DNA from: Palsa-147 sp049279675
GTDB taxonomy: Bacteria > Acidobacteriota > Terriglobia > Acidiferrales > UBA7541
Assembly (NCBI GenBank): GCA_049279675.1
Contig: JBAPOP010000166.1
Location: forward strand, 1-24,494
Direction: 5' to 3'
Length of the DNA stretch: 24,494 nucleotides
Below the pieces are notes generated by a model that had not been told where the DNA came from, searched no databases, and was given only the letters and a program-made list of their open reading frames with translations. Each line of letters opens with the position of its first letter. Positions within the stretch are counted from its first letter, which is position 1. The translations under genes were made by a program, and so were the position numbers. Shown here one piece after another: positions 1 through 8,772 of the stretch.

Positions 1-596
1 GCGCGGCGTCCCGAAAATCGCGTGACGGCGAGATCGAAGCTGCCCCAGAAAAAATGGATGGGACTGACTTTGCCGATATATTCCGCGCGAAATTCCTTGA
101 AAACTTCGTCCACTGAAATCAAAACGCGCCAGAATCGGGCGACGTATTCGCGATCATAGGAGGCGTGAGTGCGATCCTGGTCAAATCGGATCGGGTTTGG
201 AATCTCCACAGGCATCGGCCAGATTTTCACTTCGATCCCGAGCGATCGCAGCGTAGCCATCAATTCGGCGTAAAAATCGGCGACGGATTTGGGAGCCAAC
301 TCGATCGTTCGCGTCGCGCCATCGCTTTTTGCGATGATCAATTTGTGATCGATAAAATCGAACTGAATGTCGAATGACGCGTCGCCGTAGGGAATTGCGG
401 AAGTGGTCAGGCCGCGCGAGTTCACGTAGAGAGTGACGCCCCAGTAGTGATTGATATTCGGGCTGAGCGCCAACCGAATTTTTCCGGCCATCTGCGACCA
501 CATGTGCAATGTCGCGCGCGTTTCTTCCCAATCTTTGAGAGGCAATGCCGGCCAGGCATCACGATTCCCAGCGGCAGCGGTTGGGTTTGCTCCCAT
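1..596 (-). CDS. DUF5996 family protein, C-terminus beyond the window
   Basis: The frame runs open from an ATG at 594-596 to the window edge, giving 198 complete codons with no stop. The N-terminal part reads WPALPLKDWEETRATLHMW, followed by KIRLALSPNINHYW and LYVNSRGLTTSAIPYG. I recognise this as the DUF5996 pattern, a widespread bacterial family of roughly 300 residues with no established function. No signal peptide or membrane segment is visible, so it is probably cytosolic. A UBP-type zinc-finger gene lies 63 bp upstream on the same strand and may be cotranscribed. Family recognition is by memory of the conserved motif; the function is unknown. Confidence 0.8.
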   Translation of the reverse strand, partial: MGANPTAAAGNRDAWPALPLKDWEETRATLHMWSQMAGKIRLALSPNINHYWGVTLYVNSRGLTTSAIPYGDASFDIQFDFIDHKLIIAKSDGATRTIELAPKSVADFYAELMATLRSLGIEVKIWPMPVEIPNPIRFDQDRTHASYDREYVARFWRVLISVDEVFKEFRAEYIGKVSPIHFFWGSFDLAVTRFSGRR

Positions 597-659
597 GGCG
601 TCACACTCCTTTACGTCGCGTCGTGATTTTGAGCCGGCGAATTCACGGAAGCTCGCGCC

Positions 660-920
660 TTATTCCATCATGAGTTCGTCGATATAGCACCAGCGCCAGT
701 GCTCGCCGGGCTCGAACGATTGAATGATGGGGTGCTTCGTCGCATGAAAATGCTTGGTGGCATGTTTATTTTTCGAAGAATCGCAGCAGCCAACGTGCCC
801 GCAGATCAGGCACAGCCGCAGATGGACCCACGTATCGCCCATCTCGAGGCATTCCTTGCAACCCTTACCGCTGGGGTGGACGGGTCGAATTTCACTGAGA
901 TGCGTGCAGCCGGTTGTCAT
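660..920 (-). CDS. Stand-alone UBP-type zinc-finger protein
   Basis: This 86-residue protein is essentially one UBP zinc finger. Likely zinc ligands are C5, H7, C20, C23, C37, C40, H53, H57 and H63, including the pairs CKEC and CLICG followed by GCCDSS, HATKHFHATKHP and an aromatic GEHWRWCY near the end. In eukaryotes this fold binds the free C-terminus of ubiquitin. Bacteria carry single-domain versions whose ligand is not established. No catalytic peptidase domain is attached. It lies upstream of the DUF5996 gene on the same strand and is divergent from the TMEM175-family gene. The ATG at 918-920 has only a distant GGAG as ribosome site. Confidence 0.85.
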   Translation of the reverse strand: MTTGCTHLSEIRPVHPSGKGCKECLEMGDTWVHLRLCLICGHVGCCDSSKNKHATKHFHATKHPIIQSFEPGEHWRWCYIDELMME

Positions 921-1002
921 GGAATTTGCACTCCCAGCGTAGAATCGTACACCGGTCCGGGCCGTGTGTCAGGCTTCGGCGTGCTAGGGAGATCAAGGAA
1001 AA

Positions 1003-1635
1003 ATGGAGTCAGCGACTCACGCCGTTCGAGAGGGAGAAAAGGAAACCGGGCGGCTCGAAGCATTCAGCGACGGCGTATTCGCGATCGCGATGACGCTTCT
1101 TGCGCTCGATCTCCAGGTTCCTCACTTGGACCCGAGCGCTTCGCGGTGGGCTCTCGCGGAAGCGCTTGCGCGGCAGTGGCCCTCCTACTTCGCGTTCGTC
1201 ACGAGTTTCTTCACCGTTCTGATCATGTGGGTGAATCATCACACGATGTTCAAACTGGTGCGAAGGGTGAACACGCGCGTGCTGTTCGCGAATGGATTTT
1301 TGTTGATGCTGACGACGACGGTTCCTTTCACGACGGCGCTTGTCTCCACGTATTTCAAGACGCCGGGCGCGAAGGTGGCGTGCGCGGTTTATACAGGCAC
1401 GTTTGTACTGGTTGCGCTCGGATATAACTGGCTCTGGTTTTCGTTGGTGAATCACCGCGAGCTATTGAAGAGCGATGCTTCCGAGCGCACGATCGAGAAA
1501 CTCTCGAAAAACTATTGGGTGGGAGTTCCAGCGTATCTTATCGCCACGGCACTCGCGTTCGTTGACGTCCGCGTGAGCATCGGAATTTGCTCCGCGCTTT
1601 GGATTTTTTGGGCGGCAGCGGCTCGAGAAGTATAG
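1003..1635 (+). CDS. TMEM175/DUF1211 family integral membrane protein, putative potassium channel
   Basis: The 210-residue protein carries the family signature R17-x3-F21-S22-D23 (RLEAFSDGVFAIAMTLL) at the start of the first membrane helix. About five further hydrophobic segments follow, near residues 60-80, 93-115, 125-145, 170-187 and 190-207. TMEM175 relatives form potassium-permeable channels whose FSD motif lines the pore. Bacterial members have a single six-helix repeat and assemble as tetramers, and this length fits. The ATG at 1003 follows AAGGAAAA, a reasonable ribosome site. The physiological role in this organism is inferred from family only. Confidence 0.88.
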   Translation: MESATHAVREGEKETGRLEAFSDGVFAIAMTLLALDLQVPHLDPSASRWALAEALARQWPSYFAFVTSFFTVLIMWVNHHTMFKLVRRVNTRVLFANGFLLMLTTTVPFTTALVSTYFKTPGAKVACAVYTGTFVLVALGYNWLWFSLVNHRELLKSDASERTIEKLSKNYWVGVPAYLIATALAFVDVRVSIGICSALWIFWAAAAREV

Positions 1636-1664
1636 ATCCTGCCAGGGCTCGGCAGTTCGCCGCT

Positions 1665-1979
1665 CTATTGATTGTGGGAAGCACGTCCAAACCACGTAGC
1701 CAACTGAATTCCCGTGAGCAGGCCGCCGACCCCGATGACAATGACACTCACTGTCTGATGGAGATCGAACTCTCCCACTCGATACACAAGCAAATACGCG
1801 ATCGCCAGATTGAGCGCGCCCCAAAGCACGTTCACCACCGGCGAAGACATCCCTTTTCCGGGAGGCGAAGCGAATGGACTGGGAAATGGACGCCCAAGGA
1901 CGCCGCTCGTGAAATGCGGGATTGCATTTACGAGAAAGACCCCTCCGAAGAAATAAGCGACGTAGACGTACCACGGCAT
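1665..1979 (-). CDS. Small conserved membrane protein, function unknown
   Basis: This 104-residue protein has hydrophobic segments at about 3-21, 48-66 and 76-96. Between the first two lies a Pro/Gly-rich stretch with NAIPHFTSGVLGRPFPSPFA, which looks conserved rather than random. I choose the ATG at 1977-1979 over a longer upstream frame because GGAGGG sits at ideal spacing just before it (GGAGGGAATCATG on the minus strand). The gene converges with the TMEM175-family gene, with 29 bp between stops. I do not know a named family or function. Confidence 0.72.
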   Translation of the reverse strand: MPWYVYVAYFFGGVFLVNAIPHFTSGVLGRPFPSPFASPPGKGMSSPVVNVLWGALNLAIAYLLVYRVGEFDLHQTVSVIVIGVGGLLTGIQLATWFGRASHNQ

Positions 1980-2072
1980 GATTCCCTCCACTGCGACTGA
2001 AACTGAACGCGACACACGACATTATAGAGCGACGATTACCGTCGACCGCAAGCCGCATATCATCGAATCCGT

Positions 2073-2105
2073 GAGTATTCAGCGGCCTCGACGCAGGAGT
2101 ATTCA
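2073..2105 (+). repeat. 9-bp direct repeat GAGTATTCA upstream of the beta-lactamase-family gene
   Basis: GAGTATTCA occurs at 2073-2081 and again at 2097-2105, 24 bp start to start, about 100 bp upstream of the hydrolase start. The spacing is a little over two helical turns, so it could be a tandem operator. It could also be chance. No consensus promoter is obvious in this divergent gap. Confidence 0.25.
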
Positions 2106-2201
2106 ACTGCGCCTCGCGTTGCAGTACGATGCTCGGCGCGTACGGCGCTCGGTAAACCGCTGCATCATACGGTGCGCGTCTATGAAGGAAGGGGCGGATC
2201 C

Positions 2202-3371
2202 ATGCAAAAGATTCAGAATCAACCGCGTTCCACGACGAACAAGACTTTCCGTCTGGCACTTTTGCTGTCTCTTGTCACGATCGTTCTGGCGGCGACGACG
2301 ACTCGGATCGTTGTTGCGCAGGACTCAACATTCTGGCCTGAGAAACAGGCGCAGAATCAATTAACGGTTTCAAAGTTTTTGGCGTCGTCCCACGCGCCGG
2401 GAATCTCGGTCGCGTTGGTGGAAAATGGCGAACTCGTGTGGTCATCGGGCTTTGGATTCGCCGATCTGGAGAATCACGTACCCGCCACGGCCGCGACGCT
2501 CTATCGACTGGGCTCGATTTCGAAGCCGATCACCGCGACCGGAGCGATGCAGCTTTGGGAGCGAAAGAAACTGGACCTCGACGCTCCTCTTCAAAATTAT
2601 TGCCCTGCGTTCCCGAAGAAAGAATGGCCGATCACGACGCGAGAACTGCTCGGGCACCTCGGTGGAATCCGGCATTACAAGTCTGGTTCGCAAGATGATC
2701 CTGAAATCGGAAATACACGCCACTTCGATGATCCGATCATCGCGGGCATTCAATTTTTCGCCAACGATCCACTGGTTGCGCCGCCCGGGACGAAATTCCG
2801 TTATTCGACGATGGGTTACACGCTGGTTGGCTGCGCGATCGAAGGCGCGTCCGGTGAAAAGTATGTGGATTACATTCGTGAAAACGTCTTTGCGCCCGCG
2901 GGCATGACGAGCTCGCGAGCGGACGATCGCTTTGCCATTATTCCGAACCGAACGCGTTTCTACACGAAGGACAAATCGGGCGCGGTGATAAACGCCGAGT
3001 TTCTCGATTCGAGTTACAAAATTCCCGGCGGCGGTTGGCTTTCCTCGGCCGACGATATGGCGCGATTTGAAATTGCGATTCTGAACGACCGCCTCGTCGA
3101 GCGCGCGACCCGCGACATTATGTGGACTCCGCAAAAGGCAGCCGATGGTTCGACGAGCGGCTATGCACTCGGATGGGGCACTGGGCATTCGCTGGGCGTT
3201 TTGGACGTCGGGCACAGCGGAGGCCAGCAAGGGACCAGCACGATGATGATGCTTGTGCCGGAGAAGCGCGCGGGCGTAATCGTGCTGATAAACATGGATG
3301 CCATGGACGCGGGGCCACTGGCCACCGATTTGATGAAATTGCTGTTGAGCAGCGACGCGGGGCAGAAGTAA
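2202..3371 (+). CDS. Exported serine beta-lactamase-family hydrolase (class C / PBP-like)
   Basis: This 389-residue protein is in the serine beta-lactamase/D-Ala-D-Ala carboxypeptidase superfamily (Beta-lactamase, PF00144). The nucleophile motif SxxK is S105-I-S-K108, the second motif is Y201-S-T, and the third is H338-S-G-G. GHLGGI near 151 is the usual family landmark. An N-terminal signal peptide spans about residues 1-40: charged start, hydrophobic LALLLSLVTIVLA core, probable cleavage near VVA-QD. It therefore acts outside the cytoplasmic membrane. I chose the ATG at 2202, preceded by AAGGGGCGG, over an in-frame GTG at 2172. The family includes esterases, peptidases and lactamases, so the substrate cannot be stated. 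The next gene follows after 44 bp and may be in the same operon. Confidence 0.9.
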   Translation: MQKIQNQPRSTTNKTFRLALLLSLVTIVLAATTTRIVVAQDSTFWPEKQAQNQLTVSKFLASSHAPGISVALVENGELVWSSGFGFADLENHVPATAATLYRLGSISKPITATGAMQLWERKKLDLDAPLQNYCPAFPKKEWPITTRELLGHLGGIRHYKSGSQDDPEIGNTRHFDDPIIAGIQFFANDPLVAPPGTKFRYSTMGYTLVGCAIEGASGEKYVDYIRENVFAPAGMTSSRADDRFAIIPNRTRFYTKDKSGAVINAEFLDSSYKIPGGGWLSSADDMARFEIAILNDRLVERATRDIMWTPQKAADGSTSGYALGWGTGHSLGVLDVGHSGGQQGTSTMMMLVPEKRAGVIVLINMDAMDAGPLATDLMKLLLSSDAGQK

Positions 3372-3415
3372 TAGTGGACGATCAAAATTGGCGGTGCGAT
3401 TTCGCGAAAGGAAAT

Positions 3416-4453
3416 ATGAACATGCGATTGAAATTGATACTGATAGCTGCCGCGATGCTATGCGCGCCGGCGATTGGATTTGCGCAAGGCAAAACCGACG
3501 AATCGGCGCCGCGGGTGGTGAAATATCACGCCACGATTGACGTGGTGAAGTATGTCTACGGTTCAGCGCCGCCGGTGGAGCATCTGCGTTCGGGCAATAT
3601 CCTCGAGACGAACACGCTCGATTGCTTTGGCGACGCCATCAAAAAGACGACTGACCCGCTGAGTCTCGCCAAGGGAGACAATCCGCTCACCGGCCCATTT
3701 CATATTGATGGGGCGGAGCCGGGCGACACTCTGGCGATCGATATTCTGAATCTCGAAGCGAACGGCGATCAGGGCGTGGGCGCGACCGCACCGGGATTCG
3801 GCGCGCTCAACCCCACGAACTACACTCCGATGCTGAATCCGCCGCTGCCGGAGCGGGTCTGGATCTATCCGATCGATCGCGCCGCGAATACGGCGACTTT
3901 TCACGCGCTCGATTCGGATTTCTCGACGACAATCGCGCTGCACTTTTTTCTTGGATGCATCGGCGTGGCGCCTTCGGGCGGAGAAGCGCGCAGTTCGATA
4001 GTGCCGGCGGAATTCGGCGGAAATATGGACGCGCCGGAAGTCAGCGCCGGCAATACGCTCTATCTGCCCGTCAACGTGCCGGGCGCGCTGCTCTTTATGG
4101 GCGACGGCCACGCGGCGATGGGCGATGGCGAAGTGGCGGGATCGGCAATCGAAGTTCCTTTGAAAGTTCGTCTTCGCGTGCGGCTGATCAAGGGCAAAGC
4201 GATTGAATGGCCGAGATTCGAGAACGAGCATGAAATCATGGCCGCGGGCATCTATCGCCCGGTGGACGACGCGCTGCGCATTGCGTTTACGCAGCTGGTT
4301 TCATGGATTCACGCGGACTACGGCCTTTCCGATCTCGATGCTTACGAATTGCTTTCACAGGTGGGCAAAATTCACCTGACGGAAATGGTGGACCCGAATT
4401 ACGTGGTGGTGGCCAGTATCGACAAGAAATATCTGCCGCCGAAGAAGAAGTAA
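3416..4453 (+). CDS. Exported acetamidase/formamidase family protein
   Basis: The 345-residue product matches the FmdA/AmdA family (PF03069), which hydrolyses short-chain amides to ammonia and carboxylate. Landmarks are HIDGAEPGDTLAIDIL near residue 98, FFLGCIGVAPSGGEARS and the GDGHAAMGDGE segment with its metal-binding-type acidic and histidine residues. An N-terminal signal peptide (MNMRLKLILIAAAMLCAPA, cleavage near GFA-QG) indicates export, whereas classical family members are cytosolic. The start at 3416 follows AAAGGA; the frame is open further upstream inside the previous gene, but that stretch is non-homologous. It is probably cotranscribed with the upstream hydrolase. The actual substrate is uncertain. 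Confidence 0.87.
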   Translation: MNMRLKLILIAAAMLCAPAIGFAQGKTDESAPRVVKYHATIDVVKYVYGSAPPVEHLRSGNILETNTLDCFGDAIKKTTDPLSLAKGDNPLTGPFHIDGAEPGDTLAIDILNLEANGDQGVGATAPGFGALNPTNYTPMLNPPLPERVWIYPIDRAANTATFHALDSDFSTTIALHFFLGCIGVAPSGGEARSSIVPAEFGGNMDAPEVSAGNTLYLPVNVPGALLFMGDGHAAMGDGEVAGSAIEVPLKVRLRVRLIKGKAIEWPRFENEHEIMAAGIYRPVDDALRIAFTQLVSWIHADYGLSDLDAYELLSQVGKIHLTEMVDPNYVVVASIDKKYLPPKKK

Positions 4454-4459
4454 TTCGAG

Positions 4460-4481
4460 CGCGGCGCTTTTCAGCGCTGCG
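4460..4481. terminator. Two-way hairpin between convergent genes
   Basis: A 9-bp stem with one G-T pair (4460-4468 with 4473-4481, loop 4469-4472) lies just after the acetamidase stop. It overlaps the TGA of the opposing DinB-family gene at 4471-4473. Its position between converging genes suggests it ends both transcripts, but neither side has a strong T-run. Confidence 0.5.
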
Positions 4482-5019
4482 ACGCCCGGCCTTCTTTCAC
4501 CGCAGCCGTGAATTGCGTGGATTTCCCGCGAGGCACCGTAATCGCACGCCAGTTTGCGGCCGCAAAATGCTTCGCGAGAAATACGATCTGGCCGACGTGG
4601 TACGAGTAATGCGCGATCTGGCGGTTGATCGCTTGCATCACGGAGTGCGGCTCGGATCGGATCGTCACTGTTTTCGAAATATCGGCATCGCCCAGCGGCT
4701 CGAGCGCGGCGAAAACGTAGCGCCAGCCTTCTTCCCATTTTTGAAGCAACTCGCGCCGACTTGTGGGCGGAGTTTCGAATTCCGTGTCACGATTGCGATC
4801 GGGCTTCTCGCCGTCTGAAGTGAGGAAGTCCGTCCAGCGCGAACGCATGTTGCCCGACATGTGCTTGACGATTACGGCGATGGAATTCGATTCCGAGTCG
4901 AGCGATGCGAAGAGCGCTTCATCCGGAGCTTGTTCGATGGCTCGTTCGGCGAGGCGCTTGTAATACTGGAAAAGGCTGATTGAATCCTTGATGTAGGACG
5001 TGCTGAATTCGTGTGCCAT
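4471..5019 (-). CDS. DinB-like DUF1572 family protein
   Basis: This 182-residue protein fits the DUF1572 branch of the DinB/YfiT four-helix metal-binding superfamily. The expected three histidines are visible: H53 (in VIVKHMSGNM), H137 and H141 (in IAHYSYHVGQIVFLAKH). SRWTDFLTSDGEKPDR and the terminal TVPRGKS are typical of this subgroup. Superfamily members include thiol-dependent S-transferases and DNA-damage-inducible proteins, but DUF1572 has no proven reaction. The stop overlaps the hairpin shared with the acetamidase gene. It lies 84 bp downstream of metH on the same strand, so read-through from metH is possible. Confidence 0.87.
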   Translation of the reverse strand: MAHEFSTSYIKDSISLFQYYKRLAERAIEQAPDEALFASLDSESNSIAVIVKHMSGNMRSRWTDFLTSDGEKPDRNRDTEFETPPTSRRELLQKWEEGWRYVFAALEPLGDADISKTVTIRSEPHSVMQAINRQIAHYSYHVGQIVFLAKHFAAANWRAITVPRGKSTQFTAAVKEGRASQR

Positions 5020-5103
5020 GGCGCGATTTTCCGGCGGCGAGTTCAGAAATGCAAGACGCGGGGGACCGCAAAATTAGTGGCGATCCGATTTGCTCGACGA
5101 GAA

Positions 5104-8100
5104 TTAGCCGACAGATTCGGTTTTCGGCGCAACGGCTTCAATTTCGTCGCTCACCGTGAAGTAAGCGCAGTCCGGGTGATGGAAGACGAGCGCGCTGACG
5201 CTGGCCTCCGGCTCCATCATCATTCCGTCTGTAAGATGGACGCCGATTTCTTCCGGATGCAGCAGCTTCCAGATGCCTTGCTGGTCGTCCATGTTGGGGC
5301 ACGCGCCGTAGCCAAAGCTGTAGCGCTTGCCGCGATATTTGGAAGTGAAGCGTTCCTGCATGGTCATCGTGGGCGGATCGGGGAAGCCCCACTCTTCGCG
5401 GATGCGGCGATGGAGCCACTCGGTGCAGGCTTCCGCCGTTTCGGTGGCGAGCGCCTGCGTCGCGTGAGCTTTAAAATATTCGCCGGCAACTTTCGCTTCT
5501 TCGACGCGCTCGCGCACATTTTCGCCCGCCGTGACGACAAGCAGAACGATGTGATCACGGCGGCCCTCGTCGGCTTCGAGAACGTAATCGCTCAGGCATA
5601 GTCCATCCGGCTTTGCTTGGCGGCCGAAGCGAAACGTGTGAATCGGCTCGACGGCGCCGGGCGAAAATAAATGAATTGAATTTCCGGCGCGCTCGGCTTC
5701 GATGAACTGCCAGACGGCGCGCGGCTTCACCCACTTCGCGACGTCGTGTTTCACTTCCTCCATTTTGTGGAATAGCTCGAGGGCGAGTGCGTCGCGTTCG
5801 TGAAGAGCGTTGGCGAAATTGCCCTTGAAGCCGAGATTACGGCCGTAAAGCATGTAGGGATTTATGTACGTCCAAATTTCGGCGAGGAGCGGCAAGGCGC
5901 GAGCCTTGCGATCGAGATACGGCGCGGGCGGAATCGGAATGCCGGTGCGCACACGCGAACTGCGAGCTTCACCCGCGGCAACTCGAGATGTGTCCGCTCC
6001 ATTGCCGCTTGCTGGCGCTGCGATCGTGGCAGTGACAGAGACGGTCAATTGTTCGCGCTGTGACGGATCCATGATTTCGTTCATCAGGCGCAGGCCGGTC
6101 ATCGCGTCTTTAGCGTAGAGCGTCAGCCCCGCGTAGCTTGGCGCAATTTTCGAGCGCGTAAATCGATCCGAGAGCGCGGCGCCGCCGACGAGCAGCGGCA
6201 ATTCGATTCCAGCGTCGCGCAGGTCGCCGGCCGTGATCACCATTTGTTGCGCGCTCTTAACCAGCAAGCCGGAGAGACCGATGGCATCGGGCGAGTGCGC
6301 CTGGCAGGCGTGAATCAATTCGTCCGGCGGGACTTTGATTCCGAGATTCACGACTTCGTAGCCATTGTTCGAAAGGATGATCTCCACGAGATTTTTGCCG
6401 ATGTCGTGGACATCTCCCTTGACCGTGGCGAGCACGATTTTTCCGCGCCTGCTGGTTTCGGACTTCTCCATGAAGCGCTCGAGATGGCTTACGGCCTTTT
6501 TCATCGACTCGGCTGATTGCAACACTTCGGCGACGATGAGCTCGTTGTTGTTGAAGAGGCGGCCGACCTCGGTCATGCCGGCCATGAGAGGCCCATTGAT
6601 GATTTCGAGCGGCGATTTGTGTTCCGCGAGCTTGCGATCGAGATCGGCGATCAGGCCGTCCTGGCTGCCTTCGATGATGTACGCGGCGAGGCGCTGGTCG
6701 AGCGGCAGGTCCGCGGCGAGCTTTTTCACTTTCTTCGTTGTACGAAAATGTTCGGTGACGGCCGCGATGTGGAATTGATTGACGGCAATTTTCTGCTCGC
6801 GGCTCTGCTGGCGCCAGTCGTCGGGAACTGCTTCAAGCGAAGCAGCGCGAGGATGAGTGGCCGGAACATCCGCAGGCGGCGTGTTGAACAAAAGATTTTC
6901 AGCGAGCCGACGTTCCTTTTCGGGGATGGAAGCGAAGCGCTCGATTTTTTCCGTGTTCACGATGGCGAGATCAAGCCCCGCCTTCGTGCAGTAGTAGAGA
7001 AAAACAGAATTGACTACTTCGCGCGCCGATGCCGGAAGGCCAAACGAGATATTCGAGATTCCCAGAATCGTTCTTACGCCAGGAATGTTTTCTTTGATCA
7101 AGCGGATCGCTTCGATCGTTTCTACAGCGCCGCCAATATAATTTTCATCGCCTGTGGCGCACGGAAACACGAGCGGATCGATAATGGCGTTCTCGACGGG
7201 AATGCCATATTTCGTTTCGAGCAGGCGGCACGAGCGCTCGGCGACGGCGAGCTTTCGCTCGCGAGTGAACGCCTGAGCTTGCAACTTGTCTTCGTCGATG
7301 CAGCCAACGACGAGCGCGGCGCCGAACGAACGTGCCAACGGGCAAATTCGCTCAAACTTATCTTCACCATCCTCGAGATTAATCGAATTGATGATGCTCT
7401 TGCCCTGGCAGTAGGTGAGCGCGAGTTCCACCGACGCCGGATCGGTGGTGTCTATCATGATCGGCGCCTTGGTCTTGCGGATGAGGCTCTCGTAGAACGG
7501 CGGGATATCCTTTGCTTCGTCGCGCTCGCTGCTTTGCAGGCAGACATCAATTACCTGCGCGCCATTACGCACTTGGCGGCGAGCAATTTCGCCGGCCTCC
7601 TCCCATTTCTCCGCGTTGACGAGATCCTTGAAGGCGCGCGAGCCGATGACATTCGTCCGTTCGCCAACTAGCAACGGCCGGTTCGAATCATCCGCTTCCA
7701 CCAACTCGATGCCTGAATAGAACGTGCGATGCGAGGGCGCGGGAACGCGCCGCGGCTCTCTGCCGTTTACCATCGTGGCCAGCGCTTGAATGTGAGCCGG
7801 CGTTGTGCCGCAACAGCCGCCGACGATGTTCAGCCAGTTGTGGTCGACGAATCGCGCGAGCTGCGCCGTGAGAGATTCCGGAGTTTCCAGATAGGAGCCG
7901 TCCTCGCGCGGCAAGCCCGCATTCGGATAGCACGAGATCCGCGTCGACGCGATTTCGCTGAGCGTGCGGATGTGATCCGTCATGAATTCGGGCCCGGTCG
8001 CACAGTTCAAGCCGATGGAAAGCAGATTGGCGTTGGAGATGGATGACCAGAGCGCGTCGGCCGTTTGGCCTCCGAGCATCGTTCCCATGGGCTCAATCGT

Positions 8101-8697
8101 GCCCGAAACCATGACAGGCACATCGAAGCCAAATTCCTTTTTCACGCGTTCGATGCCGAGCAAGGCCGCTTTGACGTTTCGCGTATCCTGGCTTGTCTCG
8201 ACGGTAAGAATGTCCGCTCCGCCCTCGACGAGCGCCTTCGCTTGTTCGTAGAAGTTTTCGCGCAATTGGTCGAACGTCACGCCGCCGGTGACGGAAATTG
8301 CTTTGGTAGTCGGGCCGACCGAGCCGGCAACCCAGCGCGGGCGATCTGGCGTTGAATATTCGTCGGCTGCCTGTCGCGCGAGTTCGGCCGCTTTGCGATT
8401 CAGCTGGACAGTTTCGTTTTCGAGGCCGTATTCCGCGAGAACGATGCGCGTCGAGCCGAACGAATCGGTCTCGATAATGTCCGCGCCGGCTTCGAGATAG
8501 CCTCGATGAATGCCGAGAATCACGTCCGGCCGCGTGCGCACAAGCACTTCGTTGCAGCCTTCAAGGAACGGCCCTCCGAAATCCGCGTCGGAGAGATTCT
8601 GTTGTTGCACCATAGTGCCCATGGCGCCATCGAGGACGAGGATTCGCCTCTCGAGCGCGTCGAAAAGGGCTTGGCGGCGTTGTGTTCTGTCACTCAT
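5104..8697 (-). CDS. metH: Cobalamin-dependent methionine synthase
   Basis: MetH transfers a methyl group from 5-methyltetrahydrofolate to homocysteine through methylcobalamin, in the cytosol. All four modules are present in 1197 residues (E. coli MetH has 1227). The homocysteine/zinc domain spans about 15-305, with zinc ligands C232, C295 and C296 (GLNCATGP, GGCCGTTP). The pterin-binding domain runs about 340-600. The cobalamin cap and Rossmann domain run about 640-890, with the axial-ligand motif D762-V-H764-D-I-G767. The AdoMet reactivation domain is at about 960-1180, with YSFGYGACPN and LTDGMMMEPEASVS. The frame is intact. The ATG at 8695-8697 has only a weak GGGAA ribosome site. No cobalamin or SAM riboswitch is recognisable upstream, but a hairpin lies in the leader. 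Confidence 0.98.
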   Translation of the reverse strand: MSDRTQRRQALFDALERRILVLDGAMGTMVQQQNLSDADFGGPFLEGCNEVLVRTRPDVILGIHRGYLEAGADIIETDSFGSTRIVLAEYGLENETVQLNRKAAELARQAADEYSTPDRPRWVAGSVGPTTKAISVTGGVTFDQLRENFYEQAKALVEGGADILTVETSQDTRNVKAALLGIERVKKEFGFDVPVMVSGTIEPMGTMLGGQTADALWSSISNANLLSIGLNCATGPEFMTDHIRTLSEIASTRISCYPNAGLPREDGSYLETPESLTAQLARFVDHNWLNIVGGCCGTTPAHIQALATMVNGREPRRVPAPSHRTFYSGIELVEADDSNRPLLVGERTNVIGSRAFKDLVNAEKWEEAGEIARRQVRNGAQVIDVCLQSSERDEAKDIPPFYESLIRKTKAPIMIDTTDPASVELALTYCQGKSIINSINLEDGEDKFERICPLARSFGAALVVGCIDEDKLQAQAFTRERKLAVAERSCRLLETKYGIPVENAIIDPLVFPCATGDENYIGGAVETIEAIRLIKENIPGVRTILGISNISFGLPASAREVVNSVFLYYCTKAGLDLAIVNTEKIERFASIPEKERRLAENLLFNTPPADVPATHPRAASLEAVPDDWRQQSREQKIAVNQFHIAAVTEHFRTTKKVKKLAADLPLDQRLAAYIIEGSQDGLIADLDRKLAEHKSPLEIINGPLMAGMTEVGRLFNNNELIVAEVLQSAESMKKAVSHLERFMEKSETSRRGKIVLATVKGDVHDIGKNLVEIILSNNGYEVVNLGIKVPPDELIHACQAHSPDAIGLSGLLVKSAQQMVITAGDLRDAGIELPLLVGGAALSDRFTRSKIAPSYAGLTLYAKDAMTGLRLMNEIMDPSQREQLTVSVTATIAAPASGNGADTSRVAAGEARSSRVRTGIPIPPAPYLDRKARALPLLAEIWTYINPYMLYGRNLGFKGNFANALHERDALALELFHKMEEVKHDVAKWVKPRAVWQFIEAERAGNSIHLFSPGAVEPIHTFRFGRQAKPDGLCLSDYVLEADEGRRDHIVLLVVTAGENVRERVEEAKVAGEYFKAHATQALATETAEACTEWLHRRIREEWGFPDPPTMTMQERFTSKYRGKRYSFGYGACPNMDDQQGIWKLLHPEEIGVHLTDGMMMEPEASVSALVFHHPDCAYFTVSDEIEAVAPKTESVG

Positions 8698-8741
8698 TCA
8701 GGTTCCCGCGAAAATAGTGCGGAATATAAAGTTTAGTCGGC

Positions 8742-8772
8742 TGAGACTGGCGGGGCCAGCGGTATTGTCTCA
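8742..8772 (-). promoter_or_regulatory. Hairpin in the metH leader
   Basis: On the transcript strand, TGAGA (8768-8772) pairs with TCTCA (8742-8746), and CTGGC (8755-8759) pairs with GCCAG (8747-8751) around a CCC loop. The stem is 10 perfect base pairs interrupted by one 8-nt bulge. It ends 45 nt before the metH start, inside the 192-bp gap between metH and the upstream regulator. It may be an RNA structure or a protein-binding palindrome. It has no T-run, so it is not a standard terminator, and I cannot match it to a known riboswitch class. Confidence 0.45.

Noticed and set aside
1462..2259. 265-codon minus-strand frame spanning two gene ends
   Set aside because: It overlaps the TMEM175-family gene and the small membrane gene out of frame and has an Arg/Ser-rich, non-protein-like composition.
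3122..3415. Upstream extension of the acetamidase frame by 98 codons
   Set aside because: It lies inside the beta-lactamase-family gene in another frame and would place the signal peptide internally.
5050..5075. GCGG-TCCC-CCGC hairpin after metH as terminator
   Set aside because: The stem is only four base pairs and lacks a proper T-run.
6517..7671. Open frame of 384 codons on the plus strand inside metH
   Set aside because: It is antisense to the conserved pterin-binding region of metH, shows no family motif, and is explained by the codon bias of the real gene.
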